DNA of 59,827 nt from Bacillales bacterium (GTDB lineage Bacteria; Bacillota; Bacilli; Bacillales; DASSOY01): positions 1 through 59,827 of the forward strand of contig DASSOY010000070.1 in assembly GCA_035700025.1 (NCBI GenBank), read 5' to 3'. Made by a program: the position numbers and the translations under genes. Of this stretch, positions 19,293 to 30,679 are shown piece after piece (position 1 is the first letter of the stretch; each line of letters starts with the position of its first letter). The notes under the pieces were generated by a model. It did not search any database. It was not told the origin of the DNA and was given only the letters and a program-made list of their open reading frames with translations.

Positions 19293-19316
19293 TAAGGAAG
19301 TAAGGAGGTGTGTTTC

Positions 19317-19742
19317 GTGGCAAAGAAAGTCATCAAAGTCGTAAAGTTGCAAATACCGGCAGGTAAAGCGAACCCTGCGCCGCCAGTCGGTCCAGCGTTG
19401 GGTCAAGCCGGTGTCAATATCATGGGATTTTGTAAGGAGTTCAATGCGCGCACGCAAGATCAAGCGGGCATGATCATTCCCGTCGAAATCTCGGTATTCG
19501 AAGACCGTTCCTTTACGTTCATTACGAAAACGCCGCCCGCGGCCGTGCTTTTGAAGAAAGAAGCCGGCATTGAATCCGGGTCGGGCGAACCGAACCGCAA
19601 CAAAGTGGCGACGTTGAAGCGTGACAAAGTCCGTGCGATTGCTGAGTTGAAAATGCCGGATTTGAATGCGGCAGACGTTGAAGCCGCGATGCGGATGGTG
19701 GAAGGAACCGCTCGCAGCATGGGCATTACGATTGAAGATTAA
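19317..19742 (+). CDS. rplK: 50S ribosomal protein L11
   Basis: L11 (141 residues) sits at the GTPase-associated centre and is required for the RelA-mediated stringent response. It opens with [20 protein letters not shown], has the hinge [18 protein letters not shown], and its C-terminal RNA-binding domain includes [14 protein letters not shown] (about 73-86). The GTG start is seven bases after AAGGAGGTG. It is co-transcribed with rplA. Confidence 0.97.
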   Translation: MAKKVIKVVKLQIPAGKANPAPPVGPALGQAGVNIMGFCKEFNARTQDQAGMIIPVEISVFEDRSFTFITKTPPAAVLLKKEAGIESGSGEPNRNKVATLKRDKVRAIAELKMPDLNAADVEAAMRMVEGTARSMGITIED

Positions 19743-19769
19743 TTTAATGGAAAATACATGAACCAACCT

Positions 19770-19806
19770 CTACTATTGTGGGAGGGCTTTTCCGTTAACC
19801 ACGAAG
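19770..19806 (+). promoter_or_regulatory. Second L1-type hairpin, between rplK and rplA
   Basis: GTGGGAGGG (19778-19786) and ACCAC (19798-19802) are spaced almost exactly as in the rplK leader copy (20 versus 21 bases). The outer GTGG/CCAC stem is conserved; the inner stem is shorter. It lies just before the rplA ribosome site. Confidence 0.5.
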
Positions 19807-19821
19807 GAGGATAGAACAGAA

Positions 19822-20517
19822 ATGGCGAAAAAAGGAAAAAAGTATCAAGAAGCTTTGAAGTTGATCGACCCGGAAAAAGCTTACGATGTGAATGAGGCGA
19901 TCGAACTCGTGAAAAAGACGGCGACCGCCAATTTCGATGAAACGGTGGAGGCGGCGATTCGTCTCGGCATCGACACGCGTAAGAATGACCAACAAGTTCG
20001 CGGTGCTGTAGTGCTTCCGAACGGAACCGGCAAGAAGGTTCGCGTGCTTGTCTTCGCTAAAGGAGACAAAGTGAAGGAAGCTGAAGAAGCCGGTGCTGAT
20101 TACGTTGGCGATCAAGAGTACATCAACAAAATCAACCAAGGCTGGTTTGATTTTGACGTCGTCGTGGCGACGCCCGACATGATGGCCGAGGTCGGCAAGA
20201 TCGGCCGTGTTCTCGGACCGAAAGGGCTTATGCCGAATCCGAAAACCGGAACGGTTACGCCGGATGTGGCCAAAGCCGTTAAAGAAATTAAAGCCGGTAA
20301 AGTTGAGTACCGCGCTGACCGTCAAGGGAATGTTCACGTTCCTGTCGGCAAAGTTTCTTTTGACGACGAAAAGCTTGCTGAGAATTTCCAAACGGTTGTC
20401 GATACGCTGATTAAAGCGAAACCGGCAGCATCAAAAGGGACGTATTTGAAAAACTTGTCCTTGTCTTCAACAATGGGACCCGGCGTTAAAGTCGACCGTG
20501 CCAACTTTGCACTTTAA
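19822..20517 (+). CDS. rplA: 50S ribosomal protein L1
   Basis: L1 (231 residues) forms the mobile L1 stalk that moves deacylated tRNA out of the E site, and it autoregulates its operon. Recognisable blocks are [20 protein letters not shown] (33-52), [19 protein letters not shown] (about 127-145) and the C-terminal [18 protein letters not shown] precedes the ATG. Two possible binding sites for its own product lie upstream of rplK and rplA. Confidence 0.97.
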   Translation: MAKKGKKYQEALKLIDPEKAYDVNEAIELVKKTATANFDETVEAAIRLGIDTRKNDQQVRGAVVLPNGTGKKVRVLVFAKGDKVKEAEEAGADYVGDQEYINKINQGWFDFDVVVATPDMMAEVGKIGRVLGPKGLMPNPKTGTVTPDVAKAVKEIKAGKVEYRADRQGNVHVPVGKVSFDDEKLAENFQTVVDTLIKAKPAASKGTYLKNLSLSSTMGPGVKVDRANFAL

Positions 20518-20524
20518 TCATCAT

Positions 20525-20552
20525 TTGACAAGACGACTAGGCATGGTATACT
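20525..20552 (+). promoter_or_regulatory. Promoter of rplJ-rplL
   Basis: A perfect TTGACA (20525-20530), a 16-base spacer and TATACT (20547-20552) with an extended TGG. Confidence 0.85.
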
Positions 20553-20559
20553 AAGGGTT

Positions 20560-20700
20560 GCTTGAAAATGAAACGATCATAAACGATTTACCGTAGACAG
20601 CAGGTGCGCATGTGCGCTTAATTTCCTGCCGAGGTGATTTCATCCGACGAACCGTGGGATTGTTGCGCCTTCATGTCTACGCATGGAGGCGTTTTTTATC
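20560..20700 (+). promoter_or_regulatory. L10(L12) autoregulatory leader
   Basis: The leader between rplA and rplJ holds the arm typical of L10 leaders (GTAGACAGCAGGTGCGCATG, then GCGC and CCTGCCGAGGTG). It resembles the L10-binding kink-turn/stem region, and an intrinsic terminator follows at 20665-20697. L10(L7/L12) binding is expected to limit rplJ-rplL expression. Confidence 0.78.
20665..20697 (+). terminator. Attenuator terminator before rplJ
   Basis: A 10-bp stem (20666-20675 with 20682-20691, one G-U pair) is followed by six T residues, 40 bases before the rplJ start. Confidence 0.82.
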
Positions 20701-20737
20701 GGATGCATGCTGCGGTAGTTGTTGAGGAGGTGGAAAA

Positions 20738-21238
20738 ATGGCCAACAAAGTCATTGAAAAGAAAAAACAGCTCGTTTCCGAGATTGCCGAAAAACTTCGC
20801 GAGAGCAAATCGACCGTTGTTGTCGATTATCGCGGATTGAACGTAGCGGAGATTACGGAATTGCGCAAGCAGCTTCGCGAAGCCGGAATCGATTTTAAAG
20901 TCTATAAAAATTCGATGGTGCGCCGGGCGACCGCTGAGACTGAATTGTCCGGTCTCGACGAGCAACTCGTCGGACCGACCGCGATTGCTTTCAGCAATGA
21001 GGATGTCGTCGCTCCTGCGAAAATCATCAACAACTTTGCCAAAGATCATAAGGCTTTGGAAATCAAATCCGGTGTGATCGAAGGTGAAGTTTCAAGCATC
21101 GAGCAAATCAAGGAACTTGCGGATCTTCCTTCGCGGGAAGGGCTTTTGTCCATGCTTTGCAGCGTGTTGCAAGCGCCGATTCGCAACTTTGCGTTGGCGA
21201 CGAAAGCCGTTGCCGATCAAAAAGAAGAAAGTGCGTAA
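20738..21238 (+). CDS. rplJ: 50S ribosomal protein L10
   Basis: L10 (166 residues) anchors the L7/L12 stalk. The N-terminal globular part contains [19 protein letters not shown] (25-43) and YKNSMVRRA (about 58-66). The C-terminal helix (about 135-160) should bind L7/L12 dimers. GAGGAGGTG precedes the ATG. It is expressed with rplL under the L10 leader. Confidence 0.97.
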   Translation: MANKVIEKKKQLVSEIAEKLRESKSTVVVDYRGLNVAEITELRKQLREAGIDFKVYKNSMVRRATAETELSGLDEQLVGPTAIAFSNEDVVAPAKIINNFAKDHKALEIKSGVIEGEVSSIEQIKELADLPSREGLLSMLCSVLQAPIRNFALATKAVADQKEESA

Positions 21239-21309
21239 GTGTGAATTTCCGTGCCGTTTCGTAATCGGCGGCCAAACGATGAAACACCTATCATAAGGAG
21301 GAACATAAA

Positions 21310-21675
21310 ATGACGAAAGAAGAAATGATCGACGCGATTAAAGAAATGTCGGTTTTGGAATTGAACGACCTTGTCAAGGCTATTGAAGAAGAATTCGGAG
21401 TAACTGCAGCTGCACCGGTTGCGGCACCAGGTGCCGGAGGCGGAGCCGAAGCGGCAGAAGAAAAATCGGAATTCGACGTTGTTCTTGCAGATGCAGGAAG
21501 CTCGAAAATCAAAGTTATCAAAGTCGTTCGCGAAATCACCGGTCTCGGTTTGAAAGACGCGAAAGCACTTGTCGACGGCGCACCGAAACCGGTTAAAGAA
21601 GGCGTCGCGAAAGAAGAAGCTGAAGAACTGAAAGGCAAACTTGAGGAAGTCGGTGCTTCCGTCGAACTTAAGTAG
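21310..21675 (+). CDS. rplL: 50S ribosomal protein L7/L12
   Basis: L7/L12 (121 residues) is the multicopy stalk protein that recruits translational GTPases. The N-terminal dimerisation region (1-32) is followed by an Ala/Gly/Pro-rich hinge (about 33-53), then the C-terminal domain with [20 protein letters not shown] and [20 protein letters not shown] precedes the ATG. A terminator with likely partial read-through follows. Confidence 0.98.
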   Translation: MTKEEMIDAIKEMSVLELNDLVKAIEEEFGVTAAAPVAAPGAGGGAEAAEEKSEFDVVLADAGSSKIKVIKVVREITGLGLKDAKALVDGAPKPVKEGVAKEEAEELKGKLEEVGASVELK

Positions 21676-21692
21676 TCCGAACAAGAGATAAG

Positions 21693-21722
21693 AGGGGCTC
21701 GCTGAACTGGCGGGTCCTTTTC
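21693..21722 (+). terminator. Terminator after rplL
   Basis: A 10-bp stem (21693-21702 with 21710-21719, several G-U pairs) is followed by a T-rich tail. Confidence 0.75.
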
Positions 21723-21748
21723 TAACCTGAAGAAAAGTGTGGGCAGTC

Positions 21749-22348
21749 ATGGCGGATCATTATTTTACGAAACAACCGAATGCAAAAAGTCGCCCGAAAA
21801 CGTGGGACGCCGTTTTGAAAGGCCGTCGGTTTCGATTCACTTCCGATGAAGGAGTGTTCGCAAAACACGGAATCGACCCCGGGACGGAATGGCTGATCGA
21901 GGCATTTGAAATGCCCGGTGCGGACGGTTCGATTCTTGATGTCGGTTGCGGCTACGGGCCGATCGGAATCTGCCTCGCGAAACAATATCCGGAACGCCGA
22001 ATCGTGATGGTTGATATCAATGAAAGAGCCGTTGCACTGGCCGTCACCAACGCCAAGGCGAATGATGCCGGCAATGTTCTCGTGATGCAAAGCGACTTGT
22101 TTGCCGACGTTCCTGCCGAGCCCTTTGCTGCGATTGTTTCCAATCCTCCGATTCGCGCTGGAAAAAACGTCGTATACTGCTTGTTCGAATCGGCTTATGA
22201 TCGGCTCGTCGACGGCGGTGAGCTTTGGATCGTGATTCGCAAACAGCAAGGAGCTGCGTCCGCGTTGAAGAAACTTCAGTCGGTCTTCAGGGAAACGAGC
22301 GTCATTTTCAAGAAAAAAGGATATGTTGTCATAAAAGCGGTTAAGTAA
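21749..22348 (+). CDS. ybxB: Class I SAM-dependent methyltransferase (YbxB/RsmC-like)
   Basis: This 199-residue protein has the SAM-binding motif ILDVGCGYGPIGI (about 61-73), an acidic motif II (VDIN) and the catalytic NPPIRAG (about 132-138), a variant of the NPPY motif seen in RsmC-like 16S rRNA guanine methyltransferases. Substrate is inferred only. The ATG at 21749 aligns with the B. subtilis YbxB N-terminus; a GTG at 21737 would add four residues. It lies between rplL and rpoB, as in B. subtilis. Confidence 0.9.
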   Translation: MADHYFTKQPNAKSRPKTWDAVLKGRRFRFTSDEGVFAKHGIDPGTEWLIEAFEMPGADGSILDVGCGYGPIGICLAKQYPERRIVMVDINERAVALAVTNAKANDAGNVLVMQSDLFADVPAEPFAAIVSNPPIRAGKNVVYCLFESAYDRLVDGGELWIVIRKQQGAASALKKLQSVFRETSVIFKKKGYVVIKAVK

Positions 22349-22349
22349 G

Positions 22350-22378
22350 TTGACTCGCTTTTCTTGATGTGCTATGAT
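22350..22378 (+). promoter_or_regulatory. Promoter of rpoB
   Basis: TTGACT (22350-22355), a 17-base spacer and TATGAT (22373-22378) with an extended TGC. It gives a leader of about 155 bases. Confidence 0.8.
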
Positions 22379-22385
22379 ATTAAAA

Positions 22386-22540
22386 TGCCACCGTTTCGAT
22401 TGTTTGTCTTTTTTGCTGAGTGTAAAAAGACAACCGATTGGAAAGGCTTAAAGAATCGGCAACGGATAAAAGGAATATGTGGCATTCGCATGCCGCACTT
22501 TCTTTTTATTGTTAAATCGTGGATTCGAGGGGTGAATCAG
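22386..22540 (+). promoter_or_regulatory. Structured rpoB leader with terminator-like hairpin
   Basis: A perfect 10-bp AT-rich stem (22404-22413 with 22424-22433) is followed by a second hairpin (22479-22485 with 22490-22498, one bulge) and a T-rich tract (22499-22508). The second element resembles an intrinsic terminator about 32 bases before the rpoB start, which suggests attenuation of rpoBC. Confidence 0.5.
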
Positions 22541-25500
22541 TTGACAGGTCAACTAGTTCAATATGGGCGCCACCGCCAACGCAGAAGTTATGCACGAATT
22601 AACGAAGTTTTGGAACTGCCGAATTTGATCGAGATCCAAACTTCATCGTATCAGTGGTTTCTTGATGAGGGTTTGCGCGAAATGTTCCAGGACATTTCGC
22701 CGATTGAAGATTTTACCGGCAACCTCGTGTTAGAGTTTGTGGATTACAGTCTCGGTGAGCCGAAATATAGTGTCGATGAGTCGAAAGAACGTGACGTGAC
22801 ATATGCAGCACCGCTTCGCGTCAAAGTTCGTTTGATGAACAAGGAAACCGGCGAATTGAAAGAACAAGAGGTATTTATGGGAGATTTCCCGTTGATGACG
22901 GAATCGGGGACGTTTATCATAAACGGAGCCGAGAGGGTCATCGTATCACAGCTCGTTCGTTCGCCAAGCGTCTATTATAATGAAAAGTTCGACAAGAACG
23001 GGAAAAGAGGCCATACGGCCACCGTGATTCCAAACCGCGGAGCCTGGCTGGAGTTCGAGACGGACGCCAAAGACATTGCTTACGTCCGCATTGACCGTAC
23101 AAGGAAAATTCCGATTACGGTGCTTTTGCGTGCGCTTGGGTTTGGTTCTGATCAAGAAATCATTGAATTGTTGGGAGAAAATGAGTTCCTTAACAACACA
23201 TTGGAAAAAGACAATACCGAAGGGACCGAAAAGGCGCTTCTCGAAATCTACGAAAGGCTGCGCCCGGGTGAACCTCCGACCGTAGACAATGCAAAGAGTT
23301 TGCTCCAAACCCGCTTTTTTGATCCGAAGCGTTACGACTTAGCGAATGTCGGACGTTATAAAATCAACAAAAAGCTTCACATCAAACACCGTTTGTTTAA
23401 CCAGAAACTTGCCGAAAACATCGTCGATCCGGAAACCGGCGAAGTCATTGCGGAAAAAGGGACGGTCCTGGACCGCCGCGCGCTTGACCGCGTGCTTCCG
23501 TACCTTGAAAAAGGAGCCTGTTACCGTGATTTTACCATGAGGGACGGCGTTGTGGAAGACCAATCCGTGTCCCTTCCGACCGTTTTGATTTATGATCCCA
23601 GTGATCCTGAGGGAGAAGCGGTTCTCCGCGTGATCGGAAACGGGCAAGTGGAACGCGGGATAAAGAACATTACGCCGGCAGACATGATCGCCGCCGTTAA
23701 CTATTTCTTTAATCTTCTTCACGGCGTCGGTGAAATCGACGATATCGACCACCTTGGCAACCGCCGCCTGCGTTCCGTAGGTGAGTTGTTGCAAAATCAG
23801 TTTCGAATCGGCCTTTCCCGCATGGAACGCGTTGTGCGCGAGAGAATGTCGATTCAAGATGCGAATACCATTACGCCGCAAGCGTTGATCAATATTCGCC
23901 CTGTGATCGCTTCCATTAAAGAGTTTTTCGGAAGTTCGCAGCTGTCCCAATTTATGGATCAGACGAATCCGTTGGCGGAATTGACGCATAAACGCCGTTT
24001 GTCTGCACTTGGACCCGGCGGCTTGACGAGGGAACGTGCCGGCTTTGAAGTTCGTGATGTTCACTATTCCCACTACGGGCGGATGTGTCCGATCGAAACA
24101 CCGGAAGGTCCGAACATCGGGCTGATCAACTCCTTGTCATCGTATGCGAAGGTAAACAAATTCGGGTTTATTGAAACGCCGTACCGCCGCGTCGATCCGG
24201 AAACCGGCAAGGTTACCGATCAAATCGACTATTTAACGGCAGACGAAGAGGATCATTACGTCGTCGCCCAGGCAAACGCGAAATTGACCGAAGACGGGTC
24301 GTTCGTCGATGAGCAGATCATCGCGCGTTTTCACAGCAACAACCTCGTCGTCAACCGCGATCGCATCGATTACATGGACGTTTCGCCGAAACAAGTTGTT
24401 TCCGCTGCGACTGCGTGCATTCCTTTTTTGGAAAACGATGACTCGAACCGTTCATTGATGGGTGCCAACATGCAACGGCAATCGGTGCCGCTTTTGATGC
24501 CGGAAGCACCGCTCGTCGGCACCGGAATGGAGCACGTTTCCGCGAAAGACTCAGGTGCTGCGGTGATCGCGAGAAACCGGGGCGTCGTTGAATACGTTTC
24601 AGCGAAAGAAATTCGCGTACGTAAATTGGAGGAAGTCGACGGGAAAGAAGTCAAGGGTGACTTAGAACCTCCTTACAAGCTGTTGAAATTTATTCGTTCC
24701 AACCAAGGAACGTGTTATAACCAGCGTCCGATCGTGAGGGAAGGGGACATTGTCGAAAAGGGCGAGATTCTTGCCGACGGTCCTTCAATGGAAGACGGCG
24801 AACTCGCGCTTGGAAGAAATGTTCTCGTCGGTTTCATGACCTGGGAAGGTTACAACTACGAGGACGCGATCATTATGAGTGAACGTCTCGTGAAAGATGA
24901 TGTTTATACTTCCATTCATATAGAAGAATATGAATCGGAGGCTCGCGACACGAAGCTCGGACCGGAGGAAATCACGCGGGACATTCCGAACGTCGGAGAA
25001 GATGCTCTTAAGAATCTTGACGAACGCGGCATCATCCGCGTTGGCGCGGAAGTGAAAGACGGGGACATCCTTGTCGGCAAAGTGACGCCGAAAGGGGTTA
25101 CCGAGCTTACGGCGGAAGAGCGTTTGCTTCATGCCATTTTCGGCGAGAAAGCTCGCGAAGTTCGCGACACCTCTTTACGCGTTCCGCACGGCGGAGACGG
25201 CATCATCCTCGATGTGAAAGTGTTCAACCGCGAGGACGGCGATGAGCTGCCTCCGGGCGTAAATCAGCTCGTCCGTGTCTACATCGTGCAAAAGCGCAAA
25301 ATTCATGAAGGCGACAAAATGGCCGGCCGCCACGGAAACAAAGGTGTTATTTCCCGGATTCTTCCGGAAGAAGACATGCCTTATTTGCCTGACGGCACGC
25401 CGATCGACATCATGTTGAATCCGCTTGGGGTTCCGTCAAGGATGAACATCGGGCAAGTGCTCGAATTGCATCTCGGCATGGCCGCTCGTAAACTCGGCAT

Positions 25501-26086
25501 TCACGTAGCAACGCCGGTATTCGACGGTGCGCGAGAAGAAGACGTTTGGGCGACGCTTGAAGAAGCCGGTCTTTCCAGAGACGGGAAAACGGTCCTCTAT
25601 GACGGCCGGACGGGAGATCCTTTTGATAATCGGGTTTCCGTCGGCGTTATGTATATGATTAAGCTTGCTCACATGGTGGACGACAAGCTCCATGCCCGCT
25701 CAACCGGGCCTTATTCGCTCGTTACGCAGCAACCTCTCGGAGGAAAAGCGCAGTTCGGCGGACAAAGATTCGGAGAAATGGAGGTTTGGGCGCTCGAAGC
25801 TTATGGAGCCGCGTATACGCTCCAAGAAATTTTGACGGTCAAATCTGACGACGTCGTGGGACGCGTCAAAGCTTATGAATCCATTGTTAAAGGGGAAAAC
25901 GTACCGGAACCCGGAGTGCCTGAATCGTTCAAGGTTTTGATTAAAGAATTGCAAAGCCTCGGCATGGACGTGAAAATTCTCTCAGGCGACGAGCAAGAAA
26001 TCGAAATGCGTGAGCTCGATGACGAAGACGACACATCAACCGACAAATTCAATCTCAATTCGGAGAAAAAGGAAACGGTCAAATAA
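22541..26086 (+). CDS. rpoB: DNA-directed RNA polymerase subunit beta
   Basis: RpoB (1181 residues) forms half of the polymerase active-site cleft. The rifampicin region [20 protein letters not shown] (followed by [11 protein letters not shown]) has the usual sensitive residues Q, D, H and [14 protein letters not shown] and the C-terminal [17 protein letters not shown] blocks are intact. The TTG start after GAGGGGTG gives the N-terminus [19 protein letters not shown] shared with B. subtilis. The frame stays open 59 codons further upstream, across the leader and part of the promoter, so those codons are not used. Confidence 0.98.
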   Translation: MTGQLVQYGRHRQRRSYARINEVLELPNLIEIQTSSYQWFLDEGLREMFQDISPIEDFTGNLVLEFVDYSLGEPKYSVDESKERDVTYAAPLRVKVRLMNKETGELKEQEVFMGDFPLMTESGTFIINGAERVIVSQLVRSPSVYYNEKFDKNGKRGHTATVIPNRGAWLEFETDAKDIAYVRIDRTRKIPITVLLRALGFGSDQEIIELLGENEFLNNTLEKDNTEGTEKALLEIYERLRPGEPPTVDNAKSLLQTRFFDPKRYDLANVGRYKINKKLHIKHRLFNQKLAENIVDPETGEVIAEKGTVLDRRALDRVLPYLEKGACYRDFTMRDGVVEDQSVSLPTVLIYDPSDPEGEAVLRVIGNGQVERGIKNITPADMIAAVNYFFNLLHGVGEIDDIDHLGNRRLRSVGELLQNQFRIGLSRMERVVRERMSIQDANTITPQALINIRPVIASIKEFFGSSQLSQFMDQTNPLAELTHKRRLSALGPGGLTRERAGFEVRDVHYSHYGRMCPIETPEGPNIGLINSLSSYAKVNKFGFIETPYRRVDPETGKVTDQIDYLTADEEDHYVVAQANAKLTEDGSFVDEQIIARFHSNNLVVNRDRIDYMDVSPKQVVSAATACIPFLENDDSNRSLMGANMQRQSVPLLMPEAPLVGTGMEHVSAKDSGAAVIARNRGVVEYVSAKEIRVRKLEEVDGKEVKGDLEPPYKLLKFIRSNQGTCYNQRPIVREGDIVEKGEILADGPSMEDGELALGRNVLVGFMTWEGYNYEDAIIMSERLVKDDVYTSIHIEEYESEARDTKLGPEEITRDIPNVGEDALKNLDERGIIRVGAEVKDGDILVGKVTPKGVTELTAEERLLHAIFGEKAREVRDTSLRVPHGGDGIILDVKVFNREDGDELPPGVNQLVRVYIVQKRKIHEGDKMAGRHGNKGVISRILPEEDMPYLPDGTPIDIMLNPLGVPSRMNIGQVLELHLGMAARKLGIHVATPVFDGAREEDVWATLEEAGLSRDGKTVLYDGRTGDPFDNRVSVGVMYMIKLAHMVDDKLHARSTGPYSLVTQQPLGGKAQFGGQRFGEMEVWALEAYGAAYTLQEILTVKSDDVVGRVKAYESIVKGENVPEPGVPESFKVLIKELQSLGMDVKILSGDEQEIEMRELDDEDDTSTDKFNLNSEKKETVK

Positions 26087-26120
26087 GGGATAACCCGAAA
26101 CGAAAAGGGAGGTCGACCCC

Positions 26121-29100
26121 TTGTTGGATGTCAATAACTTTGAATTTATGAAAATCGGTCTGGCTTCGCCGAACAAAATCCGTTCATGGTCGCGCGGAGA
26201 AGTGAAGAAGCCTGAGACGATTAATTACCGGACGCTGAAACCGGAAAAAGACGGTCTGTTTTGCGAAAGAATCTTCGGCCCGACGAAAGACTGGGAGTGT
26301 CACTGCGGAAAATATAAACGCGTTCGCTACAAAGGCGTCGTTTGCGATCGCTGCGGCGTCGAAGTGACGCGGGCGAAAGTGCGCCGCGAGCGGATGGGGC
26401 ATATCGAACTAGCTGCCCCTGTCTCTCACATTTGGTATTTTAAAGGAATTCCGAGCCGCATGGGGCTGGTCCTCGACATTTCCCCGCGCGCGCTTGAAGA
26501 GGTAATTTACTTTGCTTCTTACATCGTCACGGATCCCGGGAATACTCCGCTTGAGAAGAAGCAGCTGCTTTCCGAGAAGGAGTATCGCACGTATTACGAG
26601 AAATATGGACGGACGTTCTCAGCTCAAATGGGTGCCGAAGCGATTCGCAAACTGTTAAACGACATCGATCTTGATAAAGAATCCGAAGCGTTGCGTGAGG
26701 AATTGAAGACTGCTCAAGGTCAACGCCGCACGCGTGCTATCAAAAGACTTGAGGTACTCGAGGCTTTCCGTAATTCCACGAACGATCCGTCGTGGATGAT
26801 CATGGAAGTTTTACCGGTCATTCCTCCGGAACTTCGTCCAATGGTTCAGCTCGACGGCGGACGTTTTGCGACTTCCGATTTGAATGACTTGTACCGCAGG
26901 GTCATCAACCGGAACAACCGCTTGAAGCGTTTGCTCGACCTCGGGGCACCGAGCATTATCGTGCAAAATGAAAAAAGGATGCTGCAGGAAGCTGTCGACG
27001 CGTTGATCGACAACGGCCGCCGCGGACGTCCGGTTACAGGACCGGGCAACCGTCCGTTGAAATCTCTTTCTCATATGTTGAAAGGGAAGCAAGGGCGTTT
27101 CCGTCAAAACTTGCTCGGTAAACGTGTGGACTACTCCGGTCGTTCCGTTATCGTCGTCGGCCCGAATTTGAAAATGTATCAATGCGGGTTGCCGAAAGAA
27201 ATGGCGCTTGAATTGTTCAAGCCTTTCGTCATGAAGGAACTTGTGGCGCAAGGGATTTCCCATAACATCAAAAGTGCCAAGCGGAAAGTCGAGAAAGTCC
27301 ACCCTGAGGTATGGGACGTTCTTGAAGAAGTGATTAAAGAACACCCGGTATTGCTGAACCGTGCACCGACCTTGCACCGCCTCGGCATTCAGGCGTTCGA
27401 GCCTATCCTCGTCGAAGGACGGGCGATTCGTCTTCACCCGCTCGTATGTACGGCATACAACGCCGACTTTGACGGTGACCAGATGGCTGTCCACGTGCCG
27501 TTGTCCGCCGAAGCGCAGGCGGAAGCTCGTTTGCTTATGCTTGCTGCGCAAAACATCTTGAATCCGAAGGACGGCAAACCGGTAGTTACGCCTTCCCAGG
27601 ACATGGTTTTGGGCAACTACTATTTAACCTTGGAACGTAAAGGCGCCATTGGGGAAGGCTCAATTTTTAAAGATGCGGATGAGGCTTTGATTGCTTATCA
27701 GAGCGGTTATGTCCATCTTCATACGCGCATCGCCGTTCCGGTGTCATCCTTGGACAAAACTTCGTTTACCGAGGAACAACGCGACAAATTGCTGCTTACG
27801 ACGGTTGGCAAGTTGATTTTTAACGAAATTATGCCGAAGTCGTTTCCGTATATCAACGAACCGACGAACTATAATCTCGAAGTGGCGACACCCGAGAAGT
27901 ATTTCGTTTCGACGTCTACCGACGTGAAAAAGGAATTTGAAACCCGCGAGGAAATTCCTCCGTTCAAGAAAGGCATACTCGGTGACATCATCGCCGAAGT
28001 GTTCAAACGTTTCAAGATCACCGCTACATCGAAAATGTTGGACCGTATGAAAGACCTCGGGTTCCACTACTCGACAAAAGCGGGAATCACGATGGGCATC
28101 GCCGATGTGGTCGTCTTGCCCGAGAAACAAGAAATTCTTGAACAAGCGGAAGAGAAAGTCACGAAAGTGTTAAAGCAGTTCCGCAGAGGTTTGATCACCG
28201 AAGAGGAACGTTACGAACGCGTAATCTCGATCTGGAGTCAGGCGAAAGACACAATTCAAGACAAACTGATGCAATCGCTTGACAACCACAATCCGATTTT
28301 CATGATGAGTGATTCGGGTGCCCGCGGAAACGCATCGAACTTTACGCAATTGGCAGGCATGCGCGGACTCATGGCGAATCCGTCGGGACGAATCATCGAA
28401 TTGCCGATTCGTTCGAGTTTCCGTGAGGGCTTAAGCGTGTTAGAGTACTTTATTTCTACGCACGGTGCTCGTAAGGGCCTTGCCGATACTGCGTTGAAAA
28501 CAGCCGACTCGGGATATTTGACCCGCCGTCTTGTCGATGTCGCGCAAGATGTTATCGTTCGCGAAGACGATTGCGGCACTGATCGCGGATTAATGGTTGA
28601 ACCGATCAAAGAAGGCAACGAAGTGATCGAAAATCTGTATGACCGTCTTGTCGGACGTACCATTTTCGAAACCGTTGTTCATCCGGATACCGGGGAAGTC
28701 ATCATTGAGAAAAATGAGCTCGTGACCGAAGACCTCGCCAAAGCGATTGTCGACGCGGGCATTGAGCAAACGGTGATTCGGTCTGCGTTTACTTGCGATA
28801 CGCGTCACGGCGTATGCAAGAAATGTTACGGACGGAACTTGGCGACAGGTTCCGAAGTCGAAGTCGGTGAATCGGTAGGCATTATTGCCGCGCAATCGAT
28901 CGGGGAACCGGGCACGCAGCTGACCATGCGGACATTCCACACCGGAGGCGTTGCCGGAGACGACATTACGCAAGGTTTGCCGCGTGTGCAAGAGTTGTTT
29001 GAAGCACGCAATCCGAAAGGGCAGGCGCCGATTTCTGAAATCGATGGAAAAGTCGTCGATATCAGCGAGTTGAAAGACAAGCGGGAAGTGACAGTCCAAG

Positions 29101-29756
29101 GCGAGATCGAAACGCGTTCCTATACGATGCCGCTCGGCGCGCGCATGAAAGTGGCCGTCGGCGATGAAATCAAAGCGGGTCAGGAATTGACCGAAGGATC
29201 GATTGATCCGAAAGAATTGTTGAAAGTTACCGGCATCGAAGGTGTCGAAAATTACTTGCTTCGTGAGGTGCAAAAGGTTTATCGCATGCAAGGCGTCGAA
29301 ATCGGCGATAAGCACGTGGAAGTGATGGTGCGGCAAATGCTGCGCAAGATTCGCGTGACGGAATCCGGAGATACCGACATCTTACCGGGATCACTGATCG
29401 ACATTCACCACTTCAAAGACGAAAACAAGAGAGTATTGGTCAACGGCGGCAATCCGGCCAAAGGATTTCCGGTGTTGCTCGGAATCACGAAAGCGTCTCT
29501 CGAGACCGAATCGTTCTTGTCGGCCGCATCGTTCCAGGAAACGACGAGAGTGCTTACCGACGCGGCTATCAAAGGCAAGCGGGATGAGTTGCTCGGTTTG
29601 AAAGAGAACGTAATTATCGGCAAGCTCGTACCGGCTGGAACCGGAATGAACCGTTACCGCTCGATTGCGGTTAATTCGAAGAAAACGGAAGAAGCGCGGG
29701 CGGAGTCGGAAGAAGTCGACACCGGGGAAGCGGAGACGCTCGTCAGCCAAGAATAA
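26121..29756 (+). CDS. rpoC: DNA-directed RNA polymerase subunit beta'
   Basis: RpoC (1211 residues) carries the catalytic Mg2+ site [12 protein letters not shown] (about 448-459). The N-terminal zinc ribbon is [20 protein letters not shown] (about 60-79); a second zinc site lies in [13 protein letters not shown]. The trigger loop and bridge helix region ([19 protein letters not shown]) is intact. The TTG start follows GGGAGGTCG. It lies 34 bases after rpoB on the same transcript. Confidence 0.98.
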   Translation: MLDVNNFEFMKIGLASPNKIRSWSRGEVKKPETINYRTLKPEKDGLFCERIFGPTKDWECHCGKYKRVRYKGVVCDRCGVEVTRAKVRRERMGHIELAAPVSHIWYFKGIPSRMGLVLDISPRALEEVIYFASYIVTDPGNTPLEKKQLLSEKEYRTYYEKYGRTFSAQMGAEAIRKLLNDIDLDKESEALREELKTAQGQRRTRAIKRLEVLEAFRNSTNDPSWMIMEVLPVIPPELRPMVQLDGGRFATSDLNDLYRRVINRNNRLKRLLDLGAPSIIVQNEKRMLQEAVDALIDNGRRGRPVTGPGNRPLKSLSHMLKGKQGRFRQNLLGKRVDYSGRSVIVVGPNLKMYQCGLPKEMALELFKPFVMKELVAQGISHNIKSAKRKVEKVHPEVWDVLEEVIKEHPVLLNRAPTLHRLGIQAFEPILVEGRAIRLHPLVCTAYNADFDGDQMAVHVPLSAEAQAEARLLMLAAQNILNPKDGKPVVTPSQDMVLGNYYLTLERKGAIGEGSIFKDADEALIAYQSGYVHLHTRIAVPVSSLDKTSFTEEQRDKLLLTTVGKLIFNEIMPKSFPYINEPTNYNLEVATPEKYFVSTSTDVKKEFETREEIPPFKKGILGDIIAEVFKRFKITATSKMLDRMKDLGFHYSTKAGITMGIADVVVLPEKQEILEQAEEKVTKVLKQFRRGLITEEERYERVISIWSQAKDTIQDKLMQSLDNHNPIFMMSDSGARGNASNFTQLAGMRGLMANPSGRIIELPIRSSFREGLSVLEYFISTHGARKGLADTALKTADSGYLTRRLVDVAQDVIVREDDCGTDRGLMVEPIKEGNEVIENLYDRLVGRTIFETVVHPDTGEVIIEKNELVTEDLAKAIVDAGIEQTVIRSAFTCDTRHGVCKKCYGRNLATGSEVEVGESVGIIAAQSIGEPGTQLTMRTFHTGGVAGDDITQGLPRVQELFEARNPKGQAPISEIDGKVVDISELKDKREVTVQGEIETRSYTMPLGARMKVAVGDEIKAGQELTEGSIDPKELLKVTGIEGVENYLLREVQKVYRMQGVEIGDKHVEVMVRQMLRKIRVTESGDTDILPGSLIDIHHFKDENKRVLVNGGNPAKGFPVLLGITKASLETESFLSAASFQETTRVLTDAAIKGKRDELLGLKENVIIGKLVPAGTGMNRYRSIAVNSKKTEEARAESEEVDTGEAETLVSQE

Positions 29757-29790
29757 CGAATCCGGCACTGTGTAAAACCGCTTTTTTCAG

Positions 29791-29820
29791 TTGACAAGGG
29801 GGAGCACTCGATGATATGAT
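29791..29820 (+). promoter_or_regulatory. Promoter of ybxF-rpsL-rpsG-fusA-tuf
   Basis: TTGACA (29791-29796), an 18-base spacer and TATGAT (29815-29820) with an extended TGA. Confidence 0.83.
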
Positions 29821-29868
29821 ATCGAAGTGCTTCCAGAATCCTTGTTGCTTTGGAGGATATGAAACCTA

Positions 29869-30123
29869 ATGTCTTATGAAAAAGTAACACAGGCAAGTGG
29901 TGTCGTAGTCGGTACAAAACAGACTATTAAAGCCTTAAGGGCAGGAGAAATCAAAGAACTCGTCGTGGCTGATGATGCCGATGGGCATATACTCGACGAA
30001 GTTCTCGCGCTTGCACAACAAAACAACGTCCCTGTTTGCAGGGTCGATTCGATGGATAAACTCGGCAAAGCGTGCGGGATTGACGTCGGCGCTTCGGCGG
30101 TCGCGATCAAATTGAATGGTTAG
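29869..30123 (+). CDS. ybxF: L7Ae-family K-turn RNA-binding protein YbxF
   Basis: This 84-residue protein belongs to the L7Ae/L30e family, which binds kink-turn RNAs. The core VVVGTKQTIKALRAGEIKEL and VADDADGHIL is typical. The C-terminal ACGIDVGASAVAI matches the YbxF type found before rpsL in Bacillales. It is probably an accessory ribosome- or riboswitch-associated protein. GGAGG lies 12 bases before the ATG. Confidence 0.92.
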   Translation: MSYEKVTQASGVVVGTKQTIKALRAGEIKELVVADDADGHILDEVLALAQQNNVPVCRVDSMDKLGKACGIDVGASAVAIKLNG

Positions 30124-30220
30124 CATCCTGCTTGTTTTAACGGCGGGTTTTCTTTTGCCCGCTTATGAACCACCTGGAACTGTGGGTTTAAAATCATAAG
30201 AGCAGAAAGGAGGAAACAAC
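30124..30220 (+). other. Spacer between ybxF and rpsL
   Basis: The 97-base gap contains GCGGG/CCCGC (30142-30161) and CCAC/GTGG hairpins but no clear T run after them. It may be a weak attenuator or S12/S7-operon leader. Confidence 0.35.
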
Positions 30221-30634
30221 ATGCCGACGATTAACCAATTAATCCGAAAAGGCCGGCAAACGAGAACGAAGAAATCGGACTCACCGGCTCTTAATAAAGG
30301 GTACAACAGCTTCAAGAAGGCGCAAACGAACGTGGCGTCTCCTCAAAAACGCGGTGTGTGCACGCGTGTGGGCACATTGACTCCGAAGAAACCGAACTCC
30401 GCGCTTCGCAAATACGCGCGTGTACGGTTGACCAACGGAATTGAAGTTACGGCATACATCCCCGGGATCGGACACAATTTGCAAGAACATAGTGTCGTCC
30501 TCATTCGCGGAGGACGTGTCAAAGACTTGCCTGGTGTGCGTTACCACATCGTACGCGGTGCACTTGACACTGCTGGTGTTCAGGACAGGAAGCAAGGCCG
30601 TTCCAAATACGGAACCAAGAAACCGAAAGAATAA
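30221..30634 (+). CDS. rpsL: 30S ribosomal protein S12
   Basis: S12 (137 residues) guards decoding accuracy. [20 protein letters not shown] and [11 protein letters not shown] are intact. The lysines where streptomycin-resistance substitutions arise (in TPKKPNS and GGRVKDLPG) are the ordinary sensitive ones. GGAGGAAAC precedes the ATG. It is the first gene of the str cluster. Confidence 0.98.
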   Translation: MPTINQLIRKGRQTRTKKSDSPALNKGYNSFKKAQTNVASPQKRGVCTRVGTLTPKKPNSALRKYARVRLTNGIEVTAYIPGIGHNLQEHSVVLIRGGRVKDLPGVRYHIVRGALDTAGVQDRKQGRSKYGTKKPKE

Positions 30635-30679
30635 ATCGCATAATTCGTGCGGAATTGCAACGAGAAGGGAGGAAACAAC

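Noticed and set aside
22364..22540. 59-codon N-terminal extension of rpoB
   Set aside because: It begins inside the rpoB promoter and crosses the leader hairpins; the TTG at 22541 has a ribosome site and the conserved N-terminus.
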